A program made the position numbers and the translations under genes. The notes beneath the pieces are model-generated. The model searched no databases. It was not told the origin of the DNA and saw nothing but the letters and a program-made list of their open reading frames with translations. From assembly GCF_030814995.1 (NCBI RefSeq), contig NZ_JAUSVX010000009.1, forward strand, positions 124,001-188,000: 64,000 nucleotides of DNA. The letters are read 5' to 3'. This document shows positions 49,060 to 57,188 of this stretch, piece after piece (within the stretch, counting starts at the first letter, position 1; each line of letters opens with the position of its first letter). The stretch comes from Labrys wisconsinensis. GTDB lineage: Bacteria; Pseudomonadota; Alphaproteobacteria; Rhizobiales; Labraceae.

Positions 49060-50424
49060 GTGACGAGATCCCGTTTCAGAGCGCTGCTGATCGCGGGGAC
49101 CTGCCTTGCCGGCACCATCCCCGCCCAGGCGCAGTCCCTCATGGCCGCCCTCGAGCAGGCCTATGCGTCCAATCCGACGCTGAATGCGCAACGGGCGGCC
49201 GCGCGCGCCTTCGACGAGACGGTGCCGCAGGCGCTCGCCGGCTACCGGCCCACCGTCTCGGCCACCGCCAACCTCGCCGTGGGCTCGCTCTCCACCAAGG
49301 TCTCCGGAGCGAGCACGACCAGCCAGAGCCTGGTGCCGAACGGTGTCGGCCTCCAGGTCAACCAGACGCTGTTCGACGGCCTGCGCACCGCCGGCAGCGT
49401 CGCGGCCGCGGAGGCCGGCGTGCTCGGGCAGCGGGAGACGCTGCGCGGCGTCGAGCAGACCGTGCTCCTCGATGCGGCGACGGCCTACATGAACGTCTTC
49501 CGCGACACCGCCATGCTGGAGCTGCGGCGCGACAACCTGGCCTATCTGACCGAGCAGACCAAGGAGACCCGGCAGCGCTTCGTCGCCGGCGACCAGACCC
49601 AGACCGACGTCAGCCAGGCCGAGGCCAACGCCGCGTCGGCCCGGTCCCAGCTCCTCGCCGCGCAGGCGCAGCTCAAAGCCTCGATCGCCGTCTACCATCA
49701 GGTGATCGGCTCGCAGCCAAGCCGGGTGGAGCCCGCCTCGTTCGTCGAGGCGCTGCTGCCGCATTCGCTGGCGGAGGCGTCGCGACAGGGCATCGCCGCC
49801 CAGCCTTCGGTGCTCTCGGCCCAGCATGCGGTGGACGTCGCCGCCGCCGACGTTGAGGTCGCCGAGAGCGCGCTCTATCCCACGGTGACCGCCCAGGGGT
49901 CGGCAAGCCGGCAGCACGACTATGTCACCAGCGGCACCCTCTACAACCGGCTGACGAGCGCGTCGCTGGGCCTGTCGGCCTCCGTGCCGGTCTATTCGGG
50001 CGGCGTGGACTACGCCAAGATCCGGCAGGCCAAGGAGGTGCTGGCGCAGCGCCACGCCGAGCTCGACGAGGCGCGCGAGCAGGCCCGCGCCGACATCGCC
50101 ACCGCCTGGGCGACGTTCGGGGCGACGGCGGCGAGCATCGACGCCGCCAAGGCCGAGGTCGATGCGGCCGAGCTGGCCCTGCAGGGCGTGTCGACCGAAC
50201 AGAGGGTGGGACAGCGCACGACGCTCGACGTGCTGAACCAGCGCCAGACGCTGGTGGACGCCCGCTCCTCCCTGATCTCGGCGCAGCGCGACCGCATCGT
50301 CGCCGCTTTCACTTTGCTCGCCGATATCGGCAGCTTGAACGCGCGGGCGCTGAAGCTTGCGGTCACGCCCTACGATCCGGCCGTGCATGACCGGCAGGTG
50401 CGATCGAAATGGGCGGGGCAATAG
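49060..50424 (+). CDS. tolC: TolC family outer membrane protein
   Basis: 454 residues from GTG 49060. Signal peptide (about 1-24, AGTIPAQAQ). Two repeats of an outer-membrane efflux domain: SLMAALEQAYASNPTLNAQRAA, AYMNVFRDTAMLELRR, and later AREQARADIATAWATFG. It gives the outer channel for type I exporters or for tripartite efflux pumps such as MacAB or RND. A frame that runs back to 48829 lacks signal peptide logic. Confidence 0.93.
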   Translation: MTRSRFRALLIAGTCLAGTIPAQAQSLMAALEQAYASNPTLNAQRAAARAFDETVPQALAGYRPTVSATANLAVGSLSTKVSGASTTSQSLVPNGVGLQVNQTLFDGLRTAGSVAAAEAGVLGQRETLRGVEQTVLLDAATAYMNVFRDTAMLELRRDNLAYLTEQTKETRQRFVAGDQTQTDVSQAEANAASARSQLLAAQAQLKASIAVYHQVIGSQPSRVEPASFVEALLPHSLAEASRQGIAAQPSVLSAQHAVDVAAADVEVAESALYPTVTAQGSASRQHDYVTSGTLYNRLTSASLGLSASVPVYSGGVDYAKIRQAKEVLAQRHAELDEAREQARADIATAWATFGATAASIDAAKAEVDAAELALQGVSTEQRVGQRTTLDVLNQRQTLVDARSSLISAQRDRIVAAFTLLADIGSLNARALKLAVTPYDPAVHDRQVRSKWAGQ

Positions 50425-50770
50425 CCCCACCCCTCCCCCGGGCGCCTGCCGATGCCGCGTTCGGACAGCGCGCGTTCGCGGTGTTTCAACGCCGACGGCC
50501 CGTGGCTGATGAAATCGCCGGCTTTCCGCCATGCCTTCCGCAGACGCACGACCACAGTGTGAAAAAATCCCACAAAAAGCCATCGCGTCACGCTTTGGGG
50601 TTGAGCCAGGGCGCCAGCAACCGCCCAGATAAACCGCGAATCTGACACAGATTCTGAAGCTTAAAGCCGGATATTTTCGTATCATTGAAGATACATATAG
50701 TTAAATCTGCAGGAATATTTAATATAATCCAAAATACAATGGCAATGACATCCATATACTATCCAGATAT

Positions 50771-50808
50771 GAGGTAATATTATTGCATATAATTGCATAA
50801 TATTCCTC
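50771..50808. promoter_or_regulatory. AT-rich dyad
   Basis: GAGG-t-AATATTAT-t-GCA (50771-50787), centre TATAAT, TGC-ATAATATT-CCTC (50794-50808). Fifteen pairs with two bulged T. It sits about 240 bases before the secretin start. It may be a regulator site or RNA hairpin. Confidence 0.4.
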
Positions 50809-50898
50809 GCATCTGGCCACATCGCCCGGAGATACAGGCACCATCCGATACGCCAGCCAAGCTGAGACGCCATCCAGAGAAGGGCTGGATACGATTCG

Positions 50899-50906
50899 TT
50901 AACCAT
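50899..50906 (+). promoter_or_regulatory. CtrA-like 8-mer TTAACCAT
   Basis: TTAACCAT lies 145 bases before the secretin start codon. It equals the 8-base CtrA element used in rhizobia and relatives. CtrA controls pilus genes in Caulobacter, so the context is fitting, but an 8-mer can occur by chance. Confidence 0.35.
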
Positions 50907-51051
50907 AAATTGACCTTTTGAGGGTCCAATCTACGCATGACCAGCAAAGGCATCGCTGGAAGGGCGTCATGGACGCCCGAGCCATGCCCCACCGCCGCGC
51001 CGCCGACGCCGCTTTCCGCGGATGGCCGACTTTTGCCAGGAGAAGACAGCC

Positions 51052-52476
51052 ATGTTGACCCAAGGACACCACAGGAGAGGCCAAGGGCGGGCGATGCGCC
51101 TGGTCCTGATCCTGGCGGCGGCGCTCCTGGCCGGCGGCCTCGCCGCCGCGCCGGCGGCGGCCCAGACCAATCTGCGCATCGGCGCCGGCGAAGGCGAGAC
51201 CACGCGCCGCGTCGACATCGGCCTCGGCAAGTCGATCATCGTCGACCTGCCGCGCGATGCCAAGGAGGTGTTCGTCGCCAACCCGCAGGTCGCCAACGCG
51301 GTGGTGCGCTCGGCCCGCAAGGTCTTCGTCACCGCCGCGGGCGTCGGCCAGACCACCCTGGTGTTCATGGACCTGGCCGGCAACCAGATGAGCGCGCTCG
51401 ACATCAACGTCCAGCGCGACATCAGCCCGATCGCCCGGGCGATCCAGGAGGCGGTGCCCGGCAGCGAGATCGTGGTGCGCCAGCTCAACGAGGGCGTGCT
51501 GCTCAGCGGCTACGTCAATTCCGCCGACGATGCGTCGCGGGCGGTGGCCATCGCTTCCCAGTTCCTCGGCAAGGACGGCGCCGTCGCCAACTCCATCTCG
51601 ATCCGCGCCCGAGAGCAGGTCATGCTGAAGGTGACCGTGGCCGAGGTGCAGCGCCAGGTCCTCAAGCAGCTCGGCATCAACCTTTCCGGCGGCAACAACA
51701 GCGGCACCATCTCCTTCTCGACCTCCAATCCCTTCGGCCTCGCCGGAGCGATCGCCAGCGGCAACACGGCCACGATCGGCAATTCCAACTTCAATGCAAC
51801 GATTCAGGCCTTCGAGCGCGCCAATGTCATGCGCGCCCTGGCCGAACCGACGCTGACCGCCATCTCCGGCGAATCCGCCAAGTTCCTGGCCGGCGGCGAA
51901 TATCCCATCCTGACCAGCTCGAGCTGCGACAGCAACGGAGCGAACTGCCAGAGCGGCTATACCTACAAGCAGTTCGGCGTCGGGCTCACCTTCACGCCGG
52001 TGGTGCTGAACGAGGGCCGCATCAGCCTGAAGGTCGCCACCGAAGTCTCCGACATCGACGACAAGAACACCTTCACCACCACCGACGGCGCCGTGATCCC
52101 CGCCTTCACCGTGAGCCGCGCCGACACCACGGTCGAGCTCGCCTCCGGCGCCTCGCTTGTCATGGCCGGCATGATCCAGCAGAACACCAAGCAGGTGGTC
52201 AACGGCACGCCGGGGCTGATGAACATCCCGATCCTCGGCCAGCTCTTCCGCTCGCGCGACTACCAGCGCGACAACACCGAGCTGATGATCATGGTCACGC
52301 CCTATCTCGCCAAGGCGGTCGACCGCAAGGACATCGCCCTGCCGAGCGACGGCTTCACCGACGCCTCCGATCCCTCGACCTTCCTGCTCGGGCGCTTCAA
52401 CAAGATCTACGGGGTGCGCGGCGCGCCCCCGCCGGCCGGCAAGCTCGCCGGACGCTACGGCTTCACCCTCGACTGA
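51052..52476 (+). CDS. CpaC/RcpA-type pilus secretin (type II/III secretion system protein)
   Basis: 474 residues. Signal peptide (about 15-37, LVLILAAALLAGGLAAAPAAA). N-terminal pilus-assembly N domain (SIIVDLPRDAKEVFVANPQVANAVV), BON domain (NEGVLLSGYVNSADDASRAV), and the secretin domain (RANVMRALAEPTLTAISGE, VVLNEGRISLKVATEVSD, MVTPYLAKAVD). AGGAGA lies 8 bases before ATG 51052; ATG 51094 is an alternative. No other cpa/tad gene is near, so it is an orphan. Confidence 0.9.
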   Translation: MLTQGHHRRGQGRAMRLVLILAAALLAGGLAAAPAAAQTNLRIGAGEGETTRRVDIGLGKSIIVDLPRDAKEVFVANPQVANAVVRSARKVFVTAAGVGQTTLVFMDLAGNQMSALDINVQRDISPIARAIQEAVPGSEIVVRQLNEGVLLSGYVNSADDASRAVAIASQFLGKDGAVANSISIRAREQVMLKVTVAEVQRQVLKQLGINLSGGNNSGTISFSTSNPFGLAGAIASGNTATIGNSNFNATIQAFERANVMRALAEPTLTAISGESAKFLAGGEYPILTSSSCDSNGANCQSGYTYKQFGVGLTFTPVVLNEGRISLKVATEVSDIDDKNTFTTTDGAVIPAFTVSRADTTVELASGASLVMAGMIQQNTKQVVNGTPGLMNIPILGQLFRSRDYQRDNTELMIMVTPYLAKAVDRKDIALPSDGFTDASDPSTFLLGRFNKIYGVRGAPPPAGKLAGRYGFTLD

Positions 52477-52541
52477 GCCCCCCGGCTCTGCCGAGCCCCG
52501 GCCGCGCCCTTGGCGCAGCCGCCCCACCCGGATGATCGCAA

Positions 52542-52567
52542 AAAGGCCCGGCGAGAGCCGGGCCTTT
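52542..52567. terminator. Bidirectional terminator between secretin and porin genes
   Basis: AAAGGCCCGGC, loop GAGA, GCCGGGCCTTT: an 11-bp perfect stem with A and T tails, between two convergent genes. Confidence 0.9.
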
Positions 52568-52590
52568 CCGCAAGTCGTGATGGACGACGC

Positions 52591-53847
52591 TCAGAACACG
52601 CGGCGGATGCGGATGCCGCCATTCCAGCCGTCGGTGTCGCCCTGGTACGTGGTTCCATCGACCGTCACCGACGAGCCGAAGTCCTTGTAGTCCTTCTTCG
52701 AATAATAGATTTCGCCACTGACGGTGAGCCCCTTGACGATGGTGTAGGTGGCGTTGATGCCGGCGATATAGGCCGTGAAGTCCGAATCGGTCGGCAGCAG
52801 GACGATGTCGTCGGCATTGCCGGCGGTGTAGTCGACATAGCTGCCGAACGCGGTGACGTTCAGGGCGGGCGTGACGTCCACGCCCAGCTCACCGGTGATC
52901 GACCATCCCTTGCCCTTGTTCTCCAGACCGGTGCCGGTGTCGTAGGCAGCTTCCGGATCGGAGAGGCCGAGATAGTTGTTGGCGCCGTCGGCATAGACGC
53001 CTTCCAAGGCCAGGTGCGCGCCGGCCAGGAACGGCAGCTTCACGCCGACGCCGGCACCCGCCGCCCAGCCCCACGTGTCGCTGCTGCTGACGCCGGTGGG
53101 ATAGTTGATCTGATGGGCCGCAGCGAACACCGCCGCCTCGCCCCAGCCCTGATCGATACGCAGCTGGCCGACGATGTCGGGGAAGCGGGACCCGCCATAG
53201 GTGCCGGTGGTGCCCGCGGTACCGCCGGTCTCGCCGGTCTGATCCCACAGCGACGAGCGATGCTCGATATTGTCTTCGACCGCCAGGGTCGCCGAGAAGC
53301 CGCCGCCGAAGGTGGCGGTGTAGGCCAGCAGGTTCACGGTGGTCTGCGACGTGTAATACGGGGCGAAGATCGTATCGCCATAGTCGTTGTCGTAGATGCC
53401 GAAGAAGGTGTGGGCATAGCCGGCGGTGAAGCCGCCGAGCTGGATGAACGCCTTGTCGACGACGAAGCTGTCACGCCCGCCATTGGCGGCGGTGTTGTTG
53501 GCGTAGATGTCGAGCTGCAGGTAAGAGCGCAGCAGACCCCACTCGGTCTGGGTGCGCGCATCCCACATCACGCGGGCCTCGGTGCTGAAGTCCGTCGCAT
53601 TGGTATTGCGGCCCGTCTCCGAGACGGTGTTCTTCGGCTGGGTGAAGATGTACTTGGCGCGGATTTCACCCTGCAGGCGAAGGCAGGTGTCGGTGCCCGG
53701 GATGTAGAAATAGCCCTCGCCGAACTCGCTGCAGACTTTCACATATTCGACCGGCTCCGCCTTCGTCATCGGCAGATCGGCAGCTTCGGCAGCGCCTGTC
53801 GTGACGATGCCCGCGGCAGCACCGAGAAGGAACGACTTGAGCGTCAT
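52591..53847 (-). CDS. Porin (Porin_2 family)
   Basis: 418 residues. Signal peptide (about 1-22) ending AEA-ADL, then EPVEYVKVCSEFGEGYFYIPGTDTCLRLQGEIRAKY-type opening with two Cys, alternating beta-strands and terminal Phe (RIRRVF), the usual rhizobial general porin. AGGAGA lies 6 bases before the ATG at 53847. Upstream are repeated TTCACA elements. Confidence 0.93.
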   Translation of the reverse strand: MTLKSFLLGAAAGIVTTGAAEAADLPMTKAEPVEYVKVCSEFGEGYFYIPGTDTCLRLQGEIRAKYIFTQPKNTVSETGRNTNATDFSTEARVMWDARTQTEWGLLRSYLQLDIYANNTAANGGRDSFVVDKAFIQLGGFTAGYAHTFFGIYDNDYGDTIFAPYYTSQTTVNLLAYTATFGGGFSATLAVEDNIEHRSSLWDQTGETGGTAGTTGTYGGSRFPDIVGQLRIDQGWGEAAVFAAAHQINYPTGVSSSDTWGWAAGAGVGVKLPFLAGAHLALEGVYADGANNYLGLSDPEAAYDTGTGLENKGKGWSITGELGVDVTPALNVTAFGSYVDYTAGNADDIVLLPTDSDFTAYIAGINATYTIVKGLTVSGEIYYSKKDYKDFGSSVTVDGTTYQGDTDGWNGGIRIRRVF

Positions 53848-53989
53848 ATGTATCTCCTGAGGAAGTCTCTGTCGGATTGGATGGCACTCGAGGGCCCTCC
53901 GATCGAAGCTCAAGGGCCGCGGAAGCGCCCATGGACGTAAGCTCATCGAAGTGTCGCCGAGTTCGACCACAGGAGACACTGACCAATAT

Positions 53990-54090
53990 TTCACAGGATT
54001 CACAATATCGCCCAATCAGAATGGCGAGATCTGGGCATTGTTTGCCAGCAAATGTGGCTAAACGGTCACATTTATATAATAAATTTCACA
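53990..54090 (-). promoter_or_regulatory. TTCACA repeats upstream of the porin
   Basis: TTCACA occurs at 53990-53995 and 53999-54004 (9-base period) and again at 54085-54090, with TCACA at 54066. Tandem sites of this spacing fit OmpR-family binding, and the kinase/regulator pair next door is EnvZ/OmpR-like. The porin is the natural target. Confidence 0.45.
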
Positions 54091-54092
54091 AT

Positions 54093-54108
54093 GTATAAGA
54101 ATTTATAC
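54093..54108. promoter_or_regulatory. GTATAA-GAAT-TTATAC palindrome
   Basis: A 6-bp perfect inverted repeat around GAAT, within the AT-rich region, three bases after a TTCACA element. A regulator site is possible; function unproven. Confidence 0.35.
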
Positions 54109-54579
54109 ACTCGAATAGCTTCCATTTTTTGAACTGTAAGGGGTCATTCATCGAGATTTGAATTCTACAGATTGTGACATCTTGTTTAAACACAGAAACA
54201 ATCCCTTGCTTCCGCATTCATCGCCACCATTCCGCCTTATTCACACGACAAAACTTTGATCGTTCAATATCCTCCAAGACGTTGAACATGCCACCGCAAG
54301 AAGTTCGCGAGACCCATTGCAACTGGCTTTCGCCCCGCGCCGATCTAGACTTCGGCGCGGGGCGTTGCACATCAGGCCCTGCCGAAATGCAGGGACGTGA
54401 CGGTACGGCGAACCTCGGAAGCAGCGCCGCCGCAGGTGCGCCGGCACCCGGCGTTAACCCGGCCCCGCGCCGGCGGCCCTATCCGGATGCGGCCGAGACT
54501 CATCGCCGATGGACGGCCGGACGCGTGCAGAGGCTCGGACCAAAGCCGGAATTCGGCTTTGCGCAACGGGACAGGAAGA

Positions 54580-55920
54580 CTATTCGCGCCGCGGCAGATC
54601 CTGGAGGGATGCCGGAAGATCCACCCGTGCCACGAGCCCCTTCGTCTCCCCGTTCATCAAGGTCAATGTTCCACGGTGTGCCTGCACGATCTCGTTCACG
54701 ATGGACAGGCCGAGCCCGACACTTCCGGGACGATGGGACCGGGAGGGATCGACGTGGACGAACGGCTCGATCACGTCCCGCAGACGTTGTTCCGGAATGC
54801 CGGGGCCGTCGTCCGTCACGTCGATGACAATGCCGTGGCTGCGGACGGATGTGCGGATCGTGACCGCATTGCCGAAATGACAGCCGTTCTCGACGAGATT
54901 GGTAAAGGCCCGCATCATGGCATTCGGCCGGCAGCGGAACAGGATATGCCTGGGGCCGACATAGCGGATGGCGGCACCCGCGTCCTCGAATTCGTCGCAG
55001 AGCGTCGACAGGAGCGCCCCGAGATCGAGCCACTCCTCGTCTTCCGCGCTGTGCGCGTCGCTGAAGAAGGCGAGCGTGGAGGTGACCATCGACTGCATCA
55101 GGCTGATATTCTTCAGCAGACTGCCCTGGATCTCGTTCGCGCCGCGCGTTTCGATGAGCAGGCGCATCCGCGTCAGCGGCGTGCGCAGGTCGTGGCATAT
55201 GGCGGCCAGCACCCGCGAGCGGTCCTGGATCGAGCGGACGGCATGGTCCTGCATCCGATTGAAGGCCCGCGCCGCCTGCCGGATCTCCAGAGGGCCTTCT
55301 TCCCGGATCGGCGCCATGGGCGCATCGCCGCCCAGGGCGTCCGCCTTCTGCGACAGGCGACGCAACGGGCCGATCACGCGCCAGCTCGCCCAGGCGGACA
55401 TGGTCGCGGCAGCGACGCACAGGAACAGGAGAGCGTCGAGAATCGGCAGCGGCAGCCTCTTGAGGAGAGCCAGCCCGGGCCTGCCGGCCTCGAATTCCAG
55501 GGTCTGATCCCCGAGCCTGGCCAAGACCTGGATCGTTTCGCCGGGCCCCGAAGCCGCCGTCTCACACGAATGGACCCGCAGGTCGAGCGAGCGATCGGAG
55601 AATTCGGTGGCCAGCGCCTCCCGCATGTCGCGCGCATCGGCACTGAGGCCGTCGCAGACGGGCGGGTCCTGCAGCAACCGGATCGACAGATCCGGCCGGT
55701 CCGCCGCGGCCACCAGGGCGCTTCGCACGCGCTCCGGCGCGAGCCGAAAGCTCTCGATGATGGTGGAGATGCGATAGGCGCTGGACCACGGCCACAGGGG
55801 CGGCGGCGCCTTGGGATGTTGCGTCGACAGCACGAGGTGGAACAGCAGCAGGGCCAGTGCGAACGAGCCGGCGATGATCGCGAGGATCTGGCCGAGCATG
55901 GTTGCGAAGAAGCGGCTCAT
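54580..55920 (-). CDS. Sensor histidine kinase, system 2
   Basis: 446 residues. Helix 1 at about 8-32, a periplasmic region with two Cys (VCDG, HSCET) that could form a disulfide, helix 2 at about 160-180, HAMP, H box CHDLRTPLTR with His243, N box NLVENGCHFGNA, G boxes DDGPGIP and SVGLGLSIV. It overlaps the regulator stop by four bases (ATGA). Confidence 0.9.
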   Translation of the reverse strand: MSRFFATMLGQILAIIAGSFALALLLFHLVLSTQHPKAPPPLWPWSSAYRISTIIESFRLAPERVRSALVAAADRPDLSIRLLQDPPVCDGLSADARDMREALATEFSDRSLDLRVHSCETAASGPGETIQVLARLGDQTLEFEAGRPGLALLKRLPLPILDALLFLCVAAATMSAWASWRVIGPLRRLSQKADALGGDAPMAPIREEGPLEIRQAARAFNRMQDHAVRSIQDRSRVLAAICHDLRTPLTRMRLLIETRGANEIQGSLLKNISLMQSMVTSTLAFFSDAHSAEDEEWLDLGALLSTLCDEFEDAGAAIRYVGPRHILFRCRPNAMMRAFTNLVENGCHFGNAVTIRTSVRSHGIVIDVTDDGPGIPEQRLRDVIEPFVHVDPSRSHRPGSVGLGLSIVNEIVQAHRGTLTLMNGETKGLVARVDLPASLQDLPRRE

Positions 55921-56645
55921 CGCTCGAGCGCCACTCTGGCCTGGAACATATATCCGCCCGCCCGCACGGTGCGGATGACGTTGTCCAGCGGATCGGCGCC
56001 CGCCAGCTTGCGCCGCAGGCGGCTGATCAGGATATCGACGGAGCGGGCGGCGACTGCGAAGCCTTCGCCGCGCGTGAAGCCGATCAGTTCCTCCCGCGAG
56101 AGCACCTTGCGCGCATTCTGGCAGAGGGCGAGCAGCAGATCGGCTTCGGCACCCGTCAGGGGGATGCGTACGCCCGCGGGCGAGCGCAGGTAGCGACGAT
56201 GCGGATAGAACGCGAATCCCGAGAAATGCAGTGCCGCATCCGCCTCTGCGCCGATCGGGCGAGGCTCGTCGTCCCTGACGAGGCCGCGGCGCAGGACCGC
56301 CCGGATGCGGGCGAGAAGCTCGCGCAGATCGAAGGGCTTGCCGACATAGTCATCGGCACCGAGCTCCAGCGCGATGGCCTTGTCCGCCGGCTCCGAAAGA
56401 GCCGACATCATGATGATCCCCGGTGCATCCGACGCGCGCAGCCGCCGGCACAGGTCGAGCCCGCTCTCGCCGGGCAGCATCACGTCGAGCAGCACGAGGT
56501 CGATATCCCCGCATGCCAGGATGCCGTCCGCCGTCTCGGCGCTTCCTGCCACCGTGGCGGCAAATCCGCGCTCCTTGAGGAAGCCGGCCAGCGGCTCGCT
56601 GATGTCCACGTCGTCCTCGACGACAAGAATGTGAGTCTGATTCAA
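55917..56645 (-). CDS. OmpR-family response regulator, system 2
   Basis: 242 residues. Receiver with Asp54 (LVLLDVMLPGESG) and KPFDLRELLARIRAV; winged helix with SREELIGFTRGE, RSVDILISRLRRKLA and VRAGGYMFQ. It is upstream of its kinase and divergent from macAB. A perfect palindrome lies 148 bases upstream. Confidence 0.9.
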   Translation of the reverse strand: MNQTHILVVEDDVDISEPLAGFLKERGFAATVAGSAETADGILACGDIDLVLLDVMLPGESGLDLCRRLRASDAPGIIMMSALSEPADKAIALELGADDYVGKPFDLRELLARIRAVLRRGLVRDDEPRPIGAEADAALHFSGFAFYPHRRYLRSPAGVRIPLTGAEADLLLALCQNARKVLSREELIGFTRGEGFAVAARSVDILISRLRRKLAGADPLDNVIRTVRAGGYMFQARVALER

Positions 56646-56792
56646 ATGCCCCCCCCGAGAGGCCGCCCCCGGGAGATGCCGGACTGCCGCGCCTTCGGGC
56701 GAGGCAGGAGCGGGCTCCAGCTGGGCGCAACGCAGGGATGATCGCGGCTGCGAGCCCGACCCGGGCGTCGCAGCAAGCCATCACCCATAAAG

Positions 56793-56811
56793 TGTGGGAA
56801 AATTTCCCACA
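56793..56811. promoter_or_regulatory. Perfect 19-bp palindrome TGTGGGAAA-A-TTTCCCACA
   Basis: Nine-base arms around one A. It lies between the divergent regulator 2 and macA. A related motif AGTGTG-N7-CCCACAAA occurs at 50556-50575 after tolC. Likely a dimeric regulator's operator. Confidence 0.55.
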
Positions 56812-56975
56812 AATCTGTTATGATGAACGGCCTCGCGTGTCAACGTCCTTCGTCCGGCAGGCGTGTCGACCGGGAGCGGGTGGGACCACGCAGAAGGCGC
56901 CGGGCGGACGCCCGACACCGGCGGACGCTCGCACATCTGCGATCCGGATCCAACGCGACCCGCGTCGAAACATCT

Positions 56976-57019
56976 CTTAACATGACTTAATCCGCGCCCC
57001 CCGCCCTCCCCGCTAGACT
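56976..57019 (+). promoter_or_regulatory. Direct-repeat box and promoter of the macAB unit
   Basis: CTTAA-CATGA-CTTAA (56976-56990), 23 bases of GC-rich sequence, then TAGACT (57014-57019). Same order, spacing and core as at tolC (48705-48748). Confidence 0.55.
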
Positions 57020-57076
57020 GCGCCCATTCGCTCGAGGCCGGCCTCCGGCGACCGCAGGGCTGGAGCAGGACGAGTG

Positions 57077-57187
57077 ATGCGTTTCGTGGCCGAGACCGGG
57101 ATCGACGAGCCGCCGGACCGGGCATTTCGACCGGGCCGCGACGCATCGATCGCCGGGCCTCTCGCCCGCCGCGTCCTGGAACACTAG
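57077..57187 (+). CDS. Possible leader ORF before macA
   Basis: 36 residues, unrecognised, with AGGA 6 bases before its ATG. Its TAG is followed after one base by the macA ATG, so ribosomes ending here could re-start on macA. The parallel to the ORF before tolC is its main support. Confidence 0.35.
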   Translation: MRFVAETGIDEPPDRAFRPGRDASIAGPLARRVLEH

Positions 57188-57188
57188 C

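Larger units (their letters stand above)
50425..51051. other. Intergenic region between tolC and the pilus secretin gene
   Basis: 627 bases without a clear gene. 50650-50810 is far richer in AT than the rest of the window. It contains a long AT dyad (50771-50808), a GTGTG..CCCACAAA motif (50556-50575) and a TTAACCAT element (50899-50906). A low-quality frame on the minus strand (50682-50906) is rejected. Confidence 0.5.
53848..54579. other. Long intergenic region upstream of the porin
   Basis: 732 bases between porin (leftward) and kinase (leftward). 53990-54290 is AT-rich. It holds the TTCACA repeats and the palindrome below. A leftward read-through frame upstream of the porin start is rejected. 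Nothing else recognised. Confidence 0.5.
56646..57188. other. Intergenic region between regulator 2 and macA
   Basis: 543 bases. Contains the palindrome at 56793-56811, the CTTAA box and promoter (56976-57019) and a short leader ORF (57077-57187). Confidence 0.5.

Noticed and set aside
50682-50906. Short minus-strand frame in the AT-rich island
   Set aside because: No ribosome site, unusual amino-acid composition and no family; AT-rich sequence explains it.
56976-56990. CTTAA box as a CtrA site
   Set aside because: CtrA uses TTAA-N7-TTAA; here the distance is N6 and the tolC copy has GTAA in the first half, so an OmpR-type direct repeat fits better.
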